A stretch of DNA of 64,000 bases from Gaeumannomyces sp. JS-464 (Eukaryota > Ascomycota > Sordariomycetes > Magnaporthales > Magnaporthaceae): contig NGZR01000003.1 of assembly GCA_002197995.1 (NCBI GenBank), positions 1,736,001 through 1,800,000 on the forward strand, in the 5' to 3' direction. Under the pieces are notes generated by a model. The model had not been told where the DNA came from. It made no database searches and saw nothing but the letters and a program-made list of their open reading frames with translations. Both the position numbers and the translations under genes were made by a program. Below, piece after piece: positions 1 to 10,702 of the stretch. Position 1 is the stretch's first letter. Every line of letters starts with the position of its first letter.

Positions 1-1127
1 CAGGCACAGCAGCAGCGCTCGATCCGCCTGGCGAGGCGGCGCGACATGGTTGCTGGAGGTGCTGGGGACGGCGAGCGAGAGCGCACATCCATGAGAAGGC
101 CGGCCGGATCAGACGCGAAGCGGGAAACGGGAAAAAAAAAAAAAAAAAAACACAAGTGTCAGCTCTCCGGAGCAGACGGAAAGGGCCCGCGTAGCGACGG
201 CATGTCCCTCGACAAGCGACTGGTCCGTGGTGCTGTCAAGCGTTGTCAAGCGTTGTGAGGCTGGCCCCCTTTTTTTCCTTGACAGGGACTGGCGAAGTTG
301 GAACCTCCAAGGGAGGCTCGGGCGAGGCTGATGCGGAGCACGCAAGTTGTGGCAGTGCGGCACATGCCCAACTGGCAGCATTGGGTGACCCACCTGCCTA
401 CCTACTTGCCCCACAATAAATCAACATCCACCGTTGGATGAAGCCCAGGCGGAAAAAAAGGGGTTATACTTTGCGTCGAGAAACATCCTCTTCATCATAG
501 CCTGATGGTCTGTCCACAGCGGAAGCTTACAGCTGACAACAACTCTTGGTGGCGTAGACGACGAGAAGAGTGCAACGCATCGGGCACACACCAGCATCTT
601 GGATTGCGTGGTCGAAATAAACTCTAGCTACCCGAGCCATCTTAGCACAATCCCTCCATCCATCCATCCATCTCCGAATGCCGCCACATACAAGAGCCGC
701 AATCGACAGTCTGGTGCTGCGCAATGCAGCCAACGACAAAATTTCCCGCGCCTTCAGTTTCCTCTTCGTTAAATTTCACATCTCCCTTCTCGCCTTCTTC
801 CCCTTCTCCACAGCTAGATGGCCCCCCCTTATGTCAGAGCTACACAACCTGTTGCAGAGTTGCAAGCGGGAAGGACACTGTTGAGCCGCTCACCGGTCCC
901 ACCCCGATGCAACCCTTTGCTCAACTTGTGACCCCTCCCTCATGGGCAGGACAAGCGGTACATACCAGGCTCGGTACTTGGAATACCAATAAGATCCGTC
1001 TCGACAAAGCAAACCCTCTTTCCTGTTCTTCACATATTAGGCGCCAAAGCCCCCGGAAGTCAGAAAATATTCGACAACATCCATGGCAGAAATGAACAAC
1101 TTACCGTGAGCCCAAGGCAATAACACT
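1..1127. other. Intergenic, no gene seen
   Basis: No open frame here shows a recognisable protein. There is an A-rich run (about 131-150) and a short CATC tandem repeat near 655-672. The stretch lies downstream of the helicase relic and would hold its former 3' flank; any gene to the left is outside the window. Confidence 0.6.
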
Positions 1128-4100
1128 TTACTCCATCTCAGTCGCTCGCGAAATTCCGTCAACGAATTCGTGGCGCTGTCCGCCAATGGGAGACCCGCAT
1201 TCCGGGCAGCGAGCCACCTCCATGGGCATGCCACACTCTCCAATGGCGAACTATATGCGCGAAGGAAGATCGAGATAAGCACTGTTAACAAGAGCGCACA
1301 CACGCAACCGGTTGGGGAAAATGGGCGGCTGCAAGGCTCTGCCCGGTTATACTCACAGGGTGACCCTTCTCGCATTTATACCAATGCCCACTGTGCGAGG
1401 CGATGCCCCTCGCGCCGGTGACCATGGCCGTCTTAATAGATGCCATCTCCTCTGCCGTCACAGCCTCGTAGCGATCCTCGTACAGTCGCAACGTCTCCTC
1501 AACCTCGGTCTTCAGCTGGTCGGCGCCACTGAATCACAGGTTGGAGCACGCCTCCAGCGCCTCGCCCAGCAGAACTCGTGCGTTCTCGACCTGGTCTAGC
1601 ACGGCTTGCGCGGTGTGGCAGTGCGACTGGAGGGCTTTGGCCATGCGGCCATGACATAGCGTGAGCTGGACGGCAACCTTGGGGAAGTCTTCTGCACGGC
1701 TCTGCCTGGCAAGCCGCTGGCAGTCGACCAAAATTTTCACCCCATCCTTGGTCACCCTGCCGCGCTGCTGCTCACTCGTTTCAGCTGCGCTCTTGACCCG
1801 ACCATGTTGATAAACCTTGTCTCTTAGCATCATGTCCTGTCCCCTGAACTCCACCACCAACGAGCCAAAGTAAATGTCTCTGTCGATGGAAAGGTGTAGC
1901 TCTGAGGCGTATCCTTGCCTTTGGACTTGACGATCGCATCGCGCAGCTTTTTCGCTGGTTGGTGCTCCGCCCTCATCTGGGATTGGAGCAATCTGGAGAG
2001 CTCCACGACTTCGTTGGCCCCTTTGTAGCGGGCCTGGAGTCTCGAGCTAATGCTGTTCGAGGGCTCTGGAGGGAAGGAGCTTCGTGTATCGGCGAGCTCC
2101 TTCTGGATATCCTGGGCCTTTCCCTCGAGAGCCTGCAGCTCGACGCGCCCTTTGATCAGAAGCCGCTTGGACGTCTCATCCATCACCGCCCGGTTCACGA
2201 CTCTGTTGTACCGCCTGGTCGCAAACCGTTGAATGGGCCGGCGGCACTCGGGACAGCCGGGGACTGACTTGGCCAAATCTGAAGAAATGTCTCGAAGATC
2301 GGTGTACTTGCCGTTATCATCGGCCAGGTAGACATCGCCCATGCCGACCAGGCCATCGAGCGACTCCGCTGTCAGGAAGTGGCCACAAGCAAGAACCACG
2401 ATCGGGGTCTCGTCCGGGTTGATGTCGGCGTACTTTTTAAACTCGAGATAGTCGACGATGGCCTCCTGTTTGCTGCCACACTCATGGCAAAATTCTTTAG
2501 CGCATTCCTCCCCACAGACCCCGGGGCACTGATGCCCGCAGCTGAGGGTCTCTGCGCATCGCTTGTCGCATGAGAGGCGATTGCACGGGCGGCGCATGGC
2601 ATTGTGCAGGTCCCCTGGTATTCACGGTGCCAGGTACGGGGCTCGATGCGGGGAGCGCGTGGCTCCTTGCAGCCTTTTCCGCAGCGTGAATGCGGACAAC
2701 GAACCTGTAAGTTCTTCGTGTTAGTTTTGCGTTCTGCTTCCATAGATATCTTCTGCTCCGTCTTTGTAGTGCGGGGCTGAAACGATATCATCCACCTTGC
2801 TTCAGTGGGTAGGGGAATATGGCGCCAGGGCAGGTACACTAGGGAGGAACATGGAAGAAAACGCTCCTTAGCCATACCTCGCACTTTGCCTTGCAAGGCG
2901 CACACTCGCTACCGTCATGGCACGCATTCCTGCAGACGTGTGCACGGCCGGCCACAAGGCTTCGAGCAGCGCACATGCTCATATCGAACGGCGCCGTCAT
3001 CGCCCTGCTTCCGGCACCGACTGCACGTTCCAACGCATGGGTGGCCACAGCCCAGCAGGTCTTTGCACTTTGTCGGGCAGAAGAAGGACGCGCTCGTCAC
3101 ATCCCTGAAGCAGGGCTCCTCGACCCCGTGGCCGCAGCCCGGAACGGTCTTCTTAACCAGGATTAAGCATTTTAGGTCGGCGGGGTGCAGGGTTTCATGG
3201 CAGGGGACGCCATTTTTGACGTGGCCGCAGGCAAGTTTGATCCCGTCGATCAAGACCATGCAACGTCCGCAGTCGGAGCCGCAGGGCTTCGGGCATGCGT
3301 GGTCGCAGGTGGTGCGAATGCGCTCGCACTCGCGCGGGCAGGACCAGGCGCTGTGCATGTTGTCCGAGTGGCACTTTGCCATGCAGCGGTGGCCGCACCG
3401 ATCGAGCCGCCGGTCGCAGGTCAGCGAGCAGCCGCCCTCTGGGCTCTTGAGAAGAAAATCGTCGGGACCTGAGCATTGGATGATGGTGTCCGGGTGGCGC
3501 GGACAACATAGTCTGAGAGCCTTCCCGACCCGACCTGCCTCCTGTAACTGGCGATGGACCTGTGTCTACATGGGGACGTTGTAGCCAACGTATGTCTTGC
3601 TGTTTCCGATGAGGTACATTCCATGCTGCGCTCGGCTGAGGAGCACGTTGATGCGGTTGGACGTACGTAGGAATCCCACTTTGTTTTCGGGATTCCCGCG
3701 AACCAGGGAGATTATGATGATCTTTGCTTCTTCTCCCTGGAAGTTGTCCACCGTGGCCAGCCGTATTGCTTCGTCAAGCGACTTGCGCACCAGGGCCTTG
3801 CCATCCGCCATGGCGACAGCGGGCTCCTGCTCATTGCCATGGCCATCTAGAGCGAGTGCCTCCTCATCCCGATCACTCACAAAGACTTCGAGCTCGGCCC
3901 CGAGTGCTTTGCGAAGATTCCGCAGTTGACTGACATACGGAGTGATAACCGCAATATCGGTTGGGTTGTAGCTCCCCTGGCGCACCAGATGCCGCACCAA
4001 ACTGACAGCCCAGCCCACCTCCCAAAGGTTGCTCCGCGACGTAGCTCCGATGTCTCCGGCTCGGTCATCTTCAGAGTGCGCGTGGTCAAGCCAGAACAGG

Positions 4101-7095
4101 TTGTCACGCATCCCAACGACGTCCGGATAGCAAGTGACGCTGTCGTGGTCGCGCAGCCCTGGGTATAACGTGCTGCTGAGACTCGAGATCTCCGGACGCG
4201 CGCGTCGCTGAATGTTGAGTTGCGCAAATGTGATGGCTTTGAGTCCGGGCTCTCCAAGGGCCCGTCTCTCGAACTGGCTTCGATTGAGCTGATACCGGCA
4301 CCCCTTCGTGGACTCCATGCTTAAGTCGTAGCTTGCAATCTGAGGTCTGAGCTGAAGATGATCGCCAATCCGTATAAAGTGTTCGACTCCAGGTACCAAA
4401 GCAGAGATCAGATGAGCCTCTAGGACCTCAGCTGCTTCCTCGCAGATGACAATCTTGGAGCCCAGGCGCCGGAGCATCTCAATCTCCCGAGCTAGGCCTG
4501 TTGTTGTCACGCCAATGATATCGGCCTGGCTAAGGGCGCGCCGGTCAACATCTCGATACACGTTCATCTGCTTCTGTCGGGCAGAAGCCGCTTGCGCAGC
4601 CTTCTCGCACATCAGTTCAGTGTGGTGACGGCGGGCTTCATCCACGATGTGGTCGACAGCTCTCTGTCGCTCCTTCTTCGACAAGGACCAGATGTCTTTC
4701 TGTGCCGCTGAATCAACGCTCTCGCGTCCCTGCGCCCCTGTGCTGCTATGACCAGCTCCCCCTTCTCAGGGCCATTTAGCCAGGAATTGAGGGGATCTTT
4801 GCCGACCATGATGAACCCCTCCGAATTCCCCGACTCTAGAGTCTGCAGCTGTTCGGCGATGGCTAGGTATCGCCGCCGCAGGAATTGCTGTAGCGACGCC
4901 CAGGCGGGCTGCCCCCGAGAGCTGTGCAGCGCGCGCAGATATCCGAGTGTACGCATGATCTCCTGCTCGCAGATTTCCAGAGCGTTGAATGCTTGTGCCA
5001 CCTCTCTCGTCTCGGCTCTTGTCTTTTCTATGGCCCGACTGACAAGGCGTAGGTTCTTGCCCTCCAGCTCAGGCAAGCGGTCACCGGCCGCCGATTCGGA
5101 TGATCTTCTCGATGCCAACATCCAGGAGGTGTTTAAGGAACTGATCCAACGCGTGGTTGGTGTAACATATAACGATGATAGGTCCAATCGGGTTGGCCGC
5201 CGACTTGCACCCCAGAAGCACCCTCGTCAGCTGGACACCAACATACGACTTGCCAGTTCCAGGAGGTCCCTGAAGCATGGAGAATTCTCGGGTAAGAGCT
5301 CCAATGAGGCCCTGACATTGGCCAGCGTCAAGCCCAGTTCGCGCTTCGAGAGTCTCAAGGAACGCAGGGCTACCGCCCGATGCGACGGGATCAAGTTCGA
5401 GAGGCTGGCCGGTCTTTTCCCGGCTTACGAGCATACGCAGGTGGTGGGATCGAGGTAGATTTGTCTGCACCCGAAATGTGTGCAGGATCCATTGTGAGAA
5501 GGGAATCTCAGCCTCCTGAATCATCCTCTGGAGACTCATGAGAACAGGCGTGAAGGCTCCTGAGATGAGTCCGGGAAACTCCACAAGAACGCCCTCGGTC
5601 TGGTTGATGGAGGCGTGGACTAGCGAAGCTACGTCTGCTGGCGCTTTTGTTGCGAGTCTTATTTTGATACTGGGAAGGCCGGTGTCCGGAGTGAGGTCGG
5701 AGGCGGCGTTTTTTGCCTCTGATATTGCCTTCTTTCGCCTTCGCTATCACGTTGAGAAACGGGATGGAGTGTTCAGTTCCCTGTGATGTGGCAAAGCACG
5801 CGAGACATCCATCTCCTAGGCGCGATGAGGCGGACCACCAAAGCTTCTGCTGCGCCTTGGACTTTTCTCTGGGGTGGGAGGAACGACAACGCGGCCTCAA
5901 TGCCGTGGTCTTTGTCGACAGCCAGGCGGCGCTGGATACGGGCTTGACCATATCCGTGAGCACGCACGTCTTTCTGGGCGCGGAGCCAAGAGAGCGAGCA
6001 CTGTTGCGAGATCAGATCATGGAGGAATCGACAGAGGGGCCCGAATATATCATGACGCACGAGCCGAAAGTGCGTGTCCAGGTGCCGTTGGACTGGGTCG
6101 TTGAGGAAGTGCGGCTCGAGCCAATCCGTGGATGGAAGGAACCCGGGACTGTTGCTCATGACCTCGCCCGTGGTTGGGAAGATTTGCACCTTGGCAATGT
6201 CCGCGTGGTCGTTGTCGTGTCGCCCACCTGGGAGGACCATGTCCAAAGAAAAGGTGGATTGGACGTTGGCTTTGCCGGCGGTCTCGCTTTGATCGCTGGT
6301 TTCCTCGGCGAGCCTTGCCGCTCGTCTCATCAATCCGCGCGAGGTCTGAATTCGCGATATGATCCCATGGTCTGCCGGCCGAACGACACTGACAAGGTAG
6401 TCAGCTTGTCACACAGCTGCGACAGGTCTGGGTTCAGCCTGCATCGCAGCTCCCTCCGAAGAAGCTGGTGGGTCTCGGCCATCAGGCGTAGGAGGTCGCT
6501 GCTGTCTGCCGGCAGCGTCACGCGGCGGCGGTATCGCCTAGTGAGTTCGTGGCAGATGTTGGTCAGGAAAGTAATTCCTCGGTCACCGTTAGCACCGCTG
6601 ATGAAGTTGTACAGCGTGCCAACATATGTATCGATGGAGAGTGAATCCAACAGGCTGCGGTGAGTGACGACTTGGAGGAATGTCCGCATGACCTGGATGT
6701 ATATGGGGTTGTCCTCGGATACTGCCTCGAGCGTTGACTTGACATATTTGAGCCCGAAAAGACGACGATCCTGGCCGTCCTTATCAGCAACGAGGTCCTG
6801 GGCAAGAAAGTGATGTCAGATGCGGCCAGGACTGTCCAGGATCTCTCGAGCCTTGACCCAAAAGCCCTCGAGGTCAGCGCTGCTCCTGGCCATGTTCTCT
6901 GACGGCGCGGTGAAGCAGAGCCTTCCAGTCAGAGTACTTCGATTGATTCTGCTCCTCTTCCGGGGACTCTGGTGGGCGTTTCGATTCTTTCACTCGGCCT
7001 CCGCGTCCAGCATGCTTGCCGCCCCGGCCTTTACCGCCTCGTCCGCCTCGCTCCCATCCTCCGCCACGTCCCTGGCGTTGCTTTGGTCGAGCCAT
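1128..7095 (-). pseudogene. Relic of NFX1-type zinc-finger helicase (ZNFX1/Hrr1 family)
   Basis: Superfamily 1 RNA helicase followed by NFX1-type cysteine-rich zinc fingers. Human ZNFX1 and fission yeast Hrr1, which works with RNA-dependent RNA polymerase in RNAi heterochromatin assembly, have this architecture. Seen in order: a Gly/Arg-rich N-terminus starting MARPKQRQ (7095), Walker A GPPGTGKS near 5260, the DEAD-like IVICEEAAEV near 4450, motif V VDNFQGEEAK near 3750, motif VI LLSRAQHG near 3630, many Cys pairs 3440-2450, and a terminal GHWYKCEKGHP / GECGMPMEVARCPEC module. Two introns fit well: 2705-2877 and 1252-1356. The frame is broken: in-frame TAG at 3566-3568, in-frame TGA at 1534-1536, and frame changes near 1900, 2600, 2950, 4735, 5095, 5715, 5840 and 6345. 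The discontinuity near 6800-6900 could be an intron. Four codons at 2624-2659 encode Arg where the finger pattern predicts Cys. Family assignment is firm; loss of function is inferred. Confidence 0.85.
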
Positions 7096-8278
7096 GATGC
7101 CCACATATGCGCAGGTTCAATCGGCGTCGAGGGGTTTCTGCTTTTCGCCCAGGCGGAAACGGTAAAGGGAAAATGAAAGTCCTGTGGACTGGGTTAGCAA
7201 AAGGAACGAAAGAAAACTACCAGGTAGCCATGCGTCTCTTGGTGTAAATGAAATATGAGTCAAAATAGGAAGGGTTAGATAGGACGTACCCAGTTGTGGC
7301 CGAGACGGAAGTTGCGATCGGTGATCTCTGGGTGACGGCGTTTCGGATAGGTGGATGGCGAGACTGATATAGGTAGACACTGGGCAGATTTCAGATGCTA
7401 ACAGGTGCAGGACCCATACTGATATTAGGCACTCGAGCGAGAAAGCAAACAAAGAGTGGCGGCGAGGGACGGAGGACAGGTCCGGGTTCTGGGAGGCCCC
7501 AAAGCAAACACCGTCGGCAATGTACAGCTTGTTATTCTCTTTTGTCAACTTCTTGCCGGCATCCGAGAGCAAACGGATGGGGGACGGGTATTTGCTTGCT
7601 AATGTGGATGCGGAAGCATGGGTGAAAGCTCTAGAATCGACAGCTTCACTCGACGCTCGTTTGCTTGCCTCGACGGCTTTGATGGCCACCACGATCCATT
7701 TCCAGCCTCGCCCCTAACAGAAAAGTCGGCACCTTCAACTTGCATCGCCACAGAAAAAAGGCAGGAGAAAAGACAGGAAAAAAAGAATCGAGTGAATACG
7801 GCGCCATCTGTTCTCGTGGTGCACAAACCTTAGTTGCACTAATATAGGCATGTATCTACCCCTTCCGCTGCTGGATGCCTCATTATCGGGTGCCTTGGCA
7901 TGGCCAACCACTATCCGGCCACTTCGCAATGCCGACAGACGAGGCAAACTAGAACCTCGCATCGTTATTAAAGTCATGGCAACGCTTTCGCCCGGGTGGC
8001 GATTCAGTAATAATCGACGGGAGGAGAGGCGGCAGCCTGCGTCGTCACCCGGATTGTGTTGAGGGATCACAGGAGTCACTCGTCAAGCCCAAGATTTCCA
8101 GGATGGCTAGTAGTTTCTTCTTTTTATCCGTACCGCCGATGCTTGGGACAGAATGCCTAAGATCAAGTGGAAGAAATCAGGTCCGTCTTCTCCTGTGGCC
8201 GCCACCACTATCTACAGGCAATGCCACGCGTCCGGCACCATACATGCTCCTCGCTGAACGTGTCTACCTAGGTACGTA
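7096..8278. other. Intergenic between helicase relic and C2H2 gene
   Basis: Upstream side of the helicase relic and downstream side of the C2H2 gene. A 191-codon minus-strand frame (7117-7692) has no recognisable motif and reads through low-complexity sequence, so it is not called. A TACCTAGGTA palindrome sits at 8265-8274. Nothing else was recognised. Confidence 0.5.
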
Positions 8279-9725
8279 CTACCATGGGTTGGCCGTGGCC
8301 CATCCCCCATGCGCCCCGTGCTTCTCCGTCATCTCCTTCCTGAAATCCTCGCAGAACTTCTGATGGTGATCCCTAGCCGTCAGCAGCTTGGGACCAGCCG
8401 CAGCCAGAGTTCGCTGCGGCGCCTGCTGCGTATCCTTGGACGCCGTGAACACCCTCAGCACACCCTCCACTCCATCGCCTAGGTCTCGCTTGGCCTGCTC
8501 GGTGACGACGTACTTGAGCGACCTATCGTCGTTGCTGCCCTTGACGTCGAGGACGCCGCCCGTCAGCTGCATCAGGAACATGCGGTACGACTCCGACTTC
8601 TGGACCGTGCAGTGGATGCCCTCGGACTCGGCGTGCTGCGCCAGCGCCGTGACGGACCCAAACTTCCGCATGCACTGCGGGCAGATGAAGGGGGCGCTCT
8701 TGTGCGTGTCCGACCGGAGGTGCCCGAGGAGGCCCATCGCCGCCTTGAACGACTTGCCGCAGGGTGGGCACTTGAACTTGCCCAGGACCTCGACCCAGTA
8801 GCGGGCCACGTTGAAGCCCGGTGCCTCCGGGTCGTGCTCCCCGCGCGGCATCTTCTTGTCGACCTCCTCCAAGAGCCTGAATAGCTCCTCCGGCGTCGGC
8901 TTGGCGGCGCGCGGCGCGTTGGGGAACAGCTGCTTGCTGCCCGCAGCCCAGGCGCCCTTGTCCGGCTGGTTGTGGACGACCAGGTTCTCCTCGCCCAGCA
9001 GGTCGGGCTGCTTCGAGTCACCATGGTGGTAGCCCTGGGTGCCCGCCCGAGGAAAATCGATCTCGCGGTTGAACGACGCGCCCTTGTTTTCATTATACTC
9101 CTCATTAAGGCGGAGAAGGCCAAGACGGACAACCTCATCCTCTGTGAGCTGGTAGTCTTTCTTCTCCTTGCCGATGTACCCTCCGTAGTCGTCCTGAGGC
9201 TTTCCGGGGCCTATCTGGTAGCCGGCGTCGGCCGCAACATCCCTGGCCCGGAGCGCGCGGATAAAGTTGATGGTCTGTTCGCGCTTGACGTTTGTGTACG
9301 CCTTGGCCGCGCCCCCGAGCCGCTCGCACCCTCCGCTCTCGAGGTGGCGCAAGAGAGCGGATCCTTGACCGAAAGTGTCCTTGCAAGCCGGGCACTCAAG
9401 CTTCTGCTCGGCGATGTGAGACTATGACAGGAAAGCCTGTTAGTGTTTCCTTTCCTTCATGCGCCTGATGAACAACAAGGGCGTCAGGGTAGCATCGTGG
9501 GGGCAGTCTTACCAGGCGGTAATGGAGACGGTATGCCTGGGGCGTATGGAACGCGATTTTACACTTGACGCAGTTCATGTGACCGCGCCTCGTCTTCAAC
9601 ATCTCCTCCTTGTGCTCAAAAAGAGCCCTGGGGGAGGTTAAGACGGCATTGCACTCCGGGCAGGGGATACGCTGGTCATTGAGACGCACAAGGGCGCGCG
9701 AGTCCGCATCAGAAGACTGATCCAT
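8279..9725 (-). CDS. C2H2 zinc-finger protein
   Basis: Protein of 451 residues from two exons (9513-9725 and 8279-9421); the intron 9422-9512 has GT..AG ends and joins HYRL to SHIAEQK in frame. At least four finger-like units are visible: CPEC...H near residues 22-40, CVKC...HTPQAYRLHYRLSH near 52-73, CPAC...HLESGGC near 80-100, and the pair CPPCGKSF...HLRSDTH / CPQCMRKF...HAESEGIHC near 265-325. This fits nucleic-acid binding, probably nuclear. The start used is the first ATG of the open frame. The frame is also open upstream to a plausible splice acceptor (CTAAC branch and CAG near 9790-9805), so a 5'UTR intron or an extra N-terminal exon is possible. No specific ortholog is recognised. Confidence 0.8.
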
Positions 9726-10702
9726 CCTGCTGGGCAGGACGCGAGATTCGATAAAGTTGGTCAGGTGCTGGTCTGTGACAGCAGTGAAGGGCTGATGGAG
9801 AAGCAATGCAGAGTGGTTAGGTGAAAATAAAATACGTCCAGCGGTTCAGAGCCCAATTCGTGGGTAGGTAGGTAGATGCCTACCAGGTGGGTGGATAGGG
9901 ACCAGACGGTATTTGTGGACGAAGAGTGGCGAACCGCTCTGATTCTGAAAGAGAAGGAGCGAGCGAAAGGTGGCAATGGAGAACCGCAGGTAGGCCAACA
10001 AACGCTGCTCTGGATATCAGACGCGATGATTGCGAACGCAACGGCTGCATTTATAGAATAAGGGAGGCATGAAACCAGTCTTACGCCTAACTCACATCAA
10101 GAGTCAAGAGCAAACGGCGCACGTATGACAGCGTTCTCCAACAATCAATCAGGAAAATCTTTGCCTATGCTAGGTTCTCTCGCCTCGCAAACAAGCCCTG
10201 GCAGTTACCTACCTACCTACCTACGTGATCCTTCCCTTTATTACGTATCTCTTGCTGTCTGGAACAAGCAAGTTTGACCTGGGCTGTTTCTTTTCTTTAA
10301 CACGCCATGCCCCTGTCTGGCTCCCATTGATTCTCCTCTCACACGTTTGTCGTTTGATAACCGTACATATACAAAGGCCATATGCCATGGACGATTGCGC
10401 CTTGCTCATCGTGATGAAGATCTATGGGTCATGTGCCGAAAACAAAAAGCAATAGTCCCTTTCCCCTGTCACGCCGGGTGTCTCCCAAGCAAGGCAGCAC
10501 CAAACTACTCTAGCTTCCCCGTCTGACAATCCCAGCGCATATTTGTGAAAACGAAGATAGAAAGTGGATGGGGGAGGGCAAAGTATGTCATGTGGCCAGT
10601 AGTAGAAAAAGGCGACCACTCCTCAAAGGTGAAGAATACTGTAGGCAAGGCACAGGATACCACTCCGCTAATCTCCTTCCACCCCTTGGTGCTTCATTGC
10701 GT
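9726..10702. other. Intergenic between two minus-strand genes
   Basis: Upstream region of the C2H2 gene and 3' flank of RAD16. It holds TAGGTAGGTAG (about 9863-9876) and CCTACCTACCTACCTAC (about 10207-10223) tracts of the kind seen in other gaps of this window. A probable splice acceptor near 9793 suggests a 5'UTR intron of the C2H2 gene. No protein gene seen. Confidence 0.5.

Noticed and set aside
1128..7095. RIP as sole cause of helicase decay
   Set aside because: The two stops fit C-to-T/G-to-A change, but the Cys-to-Arg codons go the other way and most lesions are indels; no wide TpA excess was evident by eye.
7117..7692. 191-codon minus frame upstream of the helicase relic
   Set aside because: Ser/Leu-rich low-complexity sequence without motif; lies in the expected promoter.
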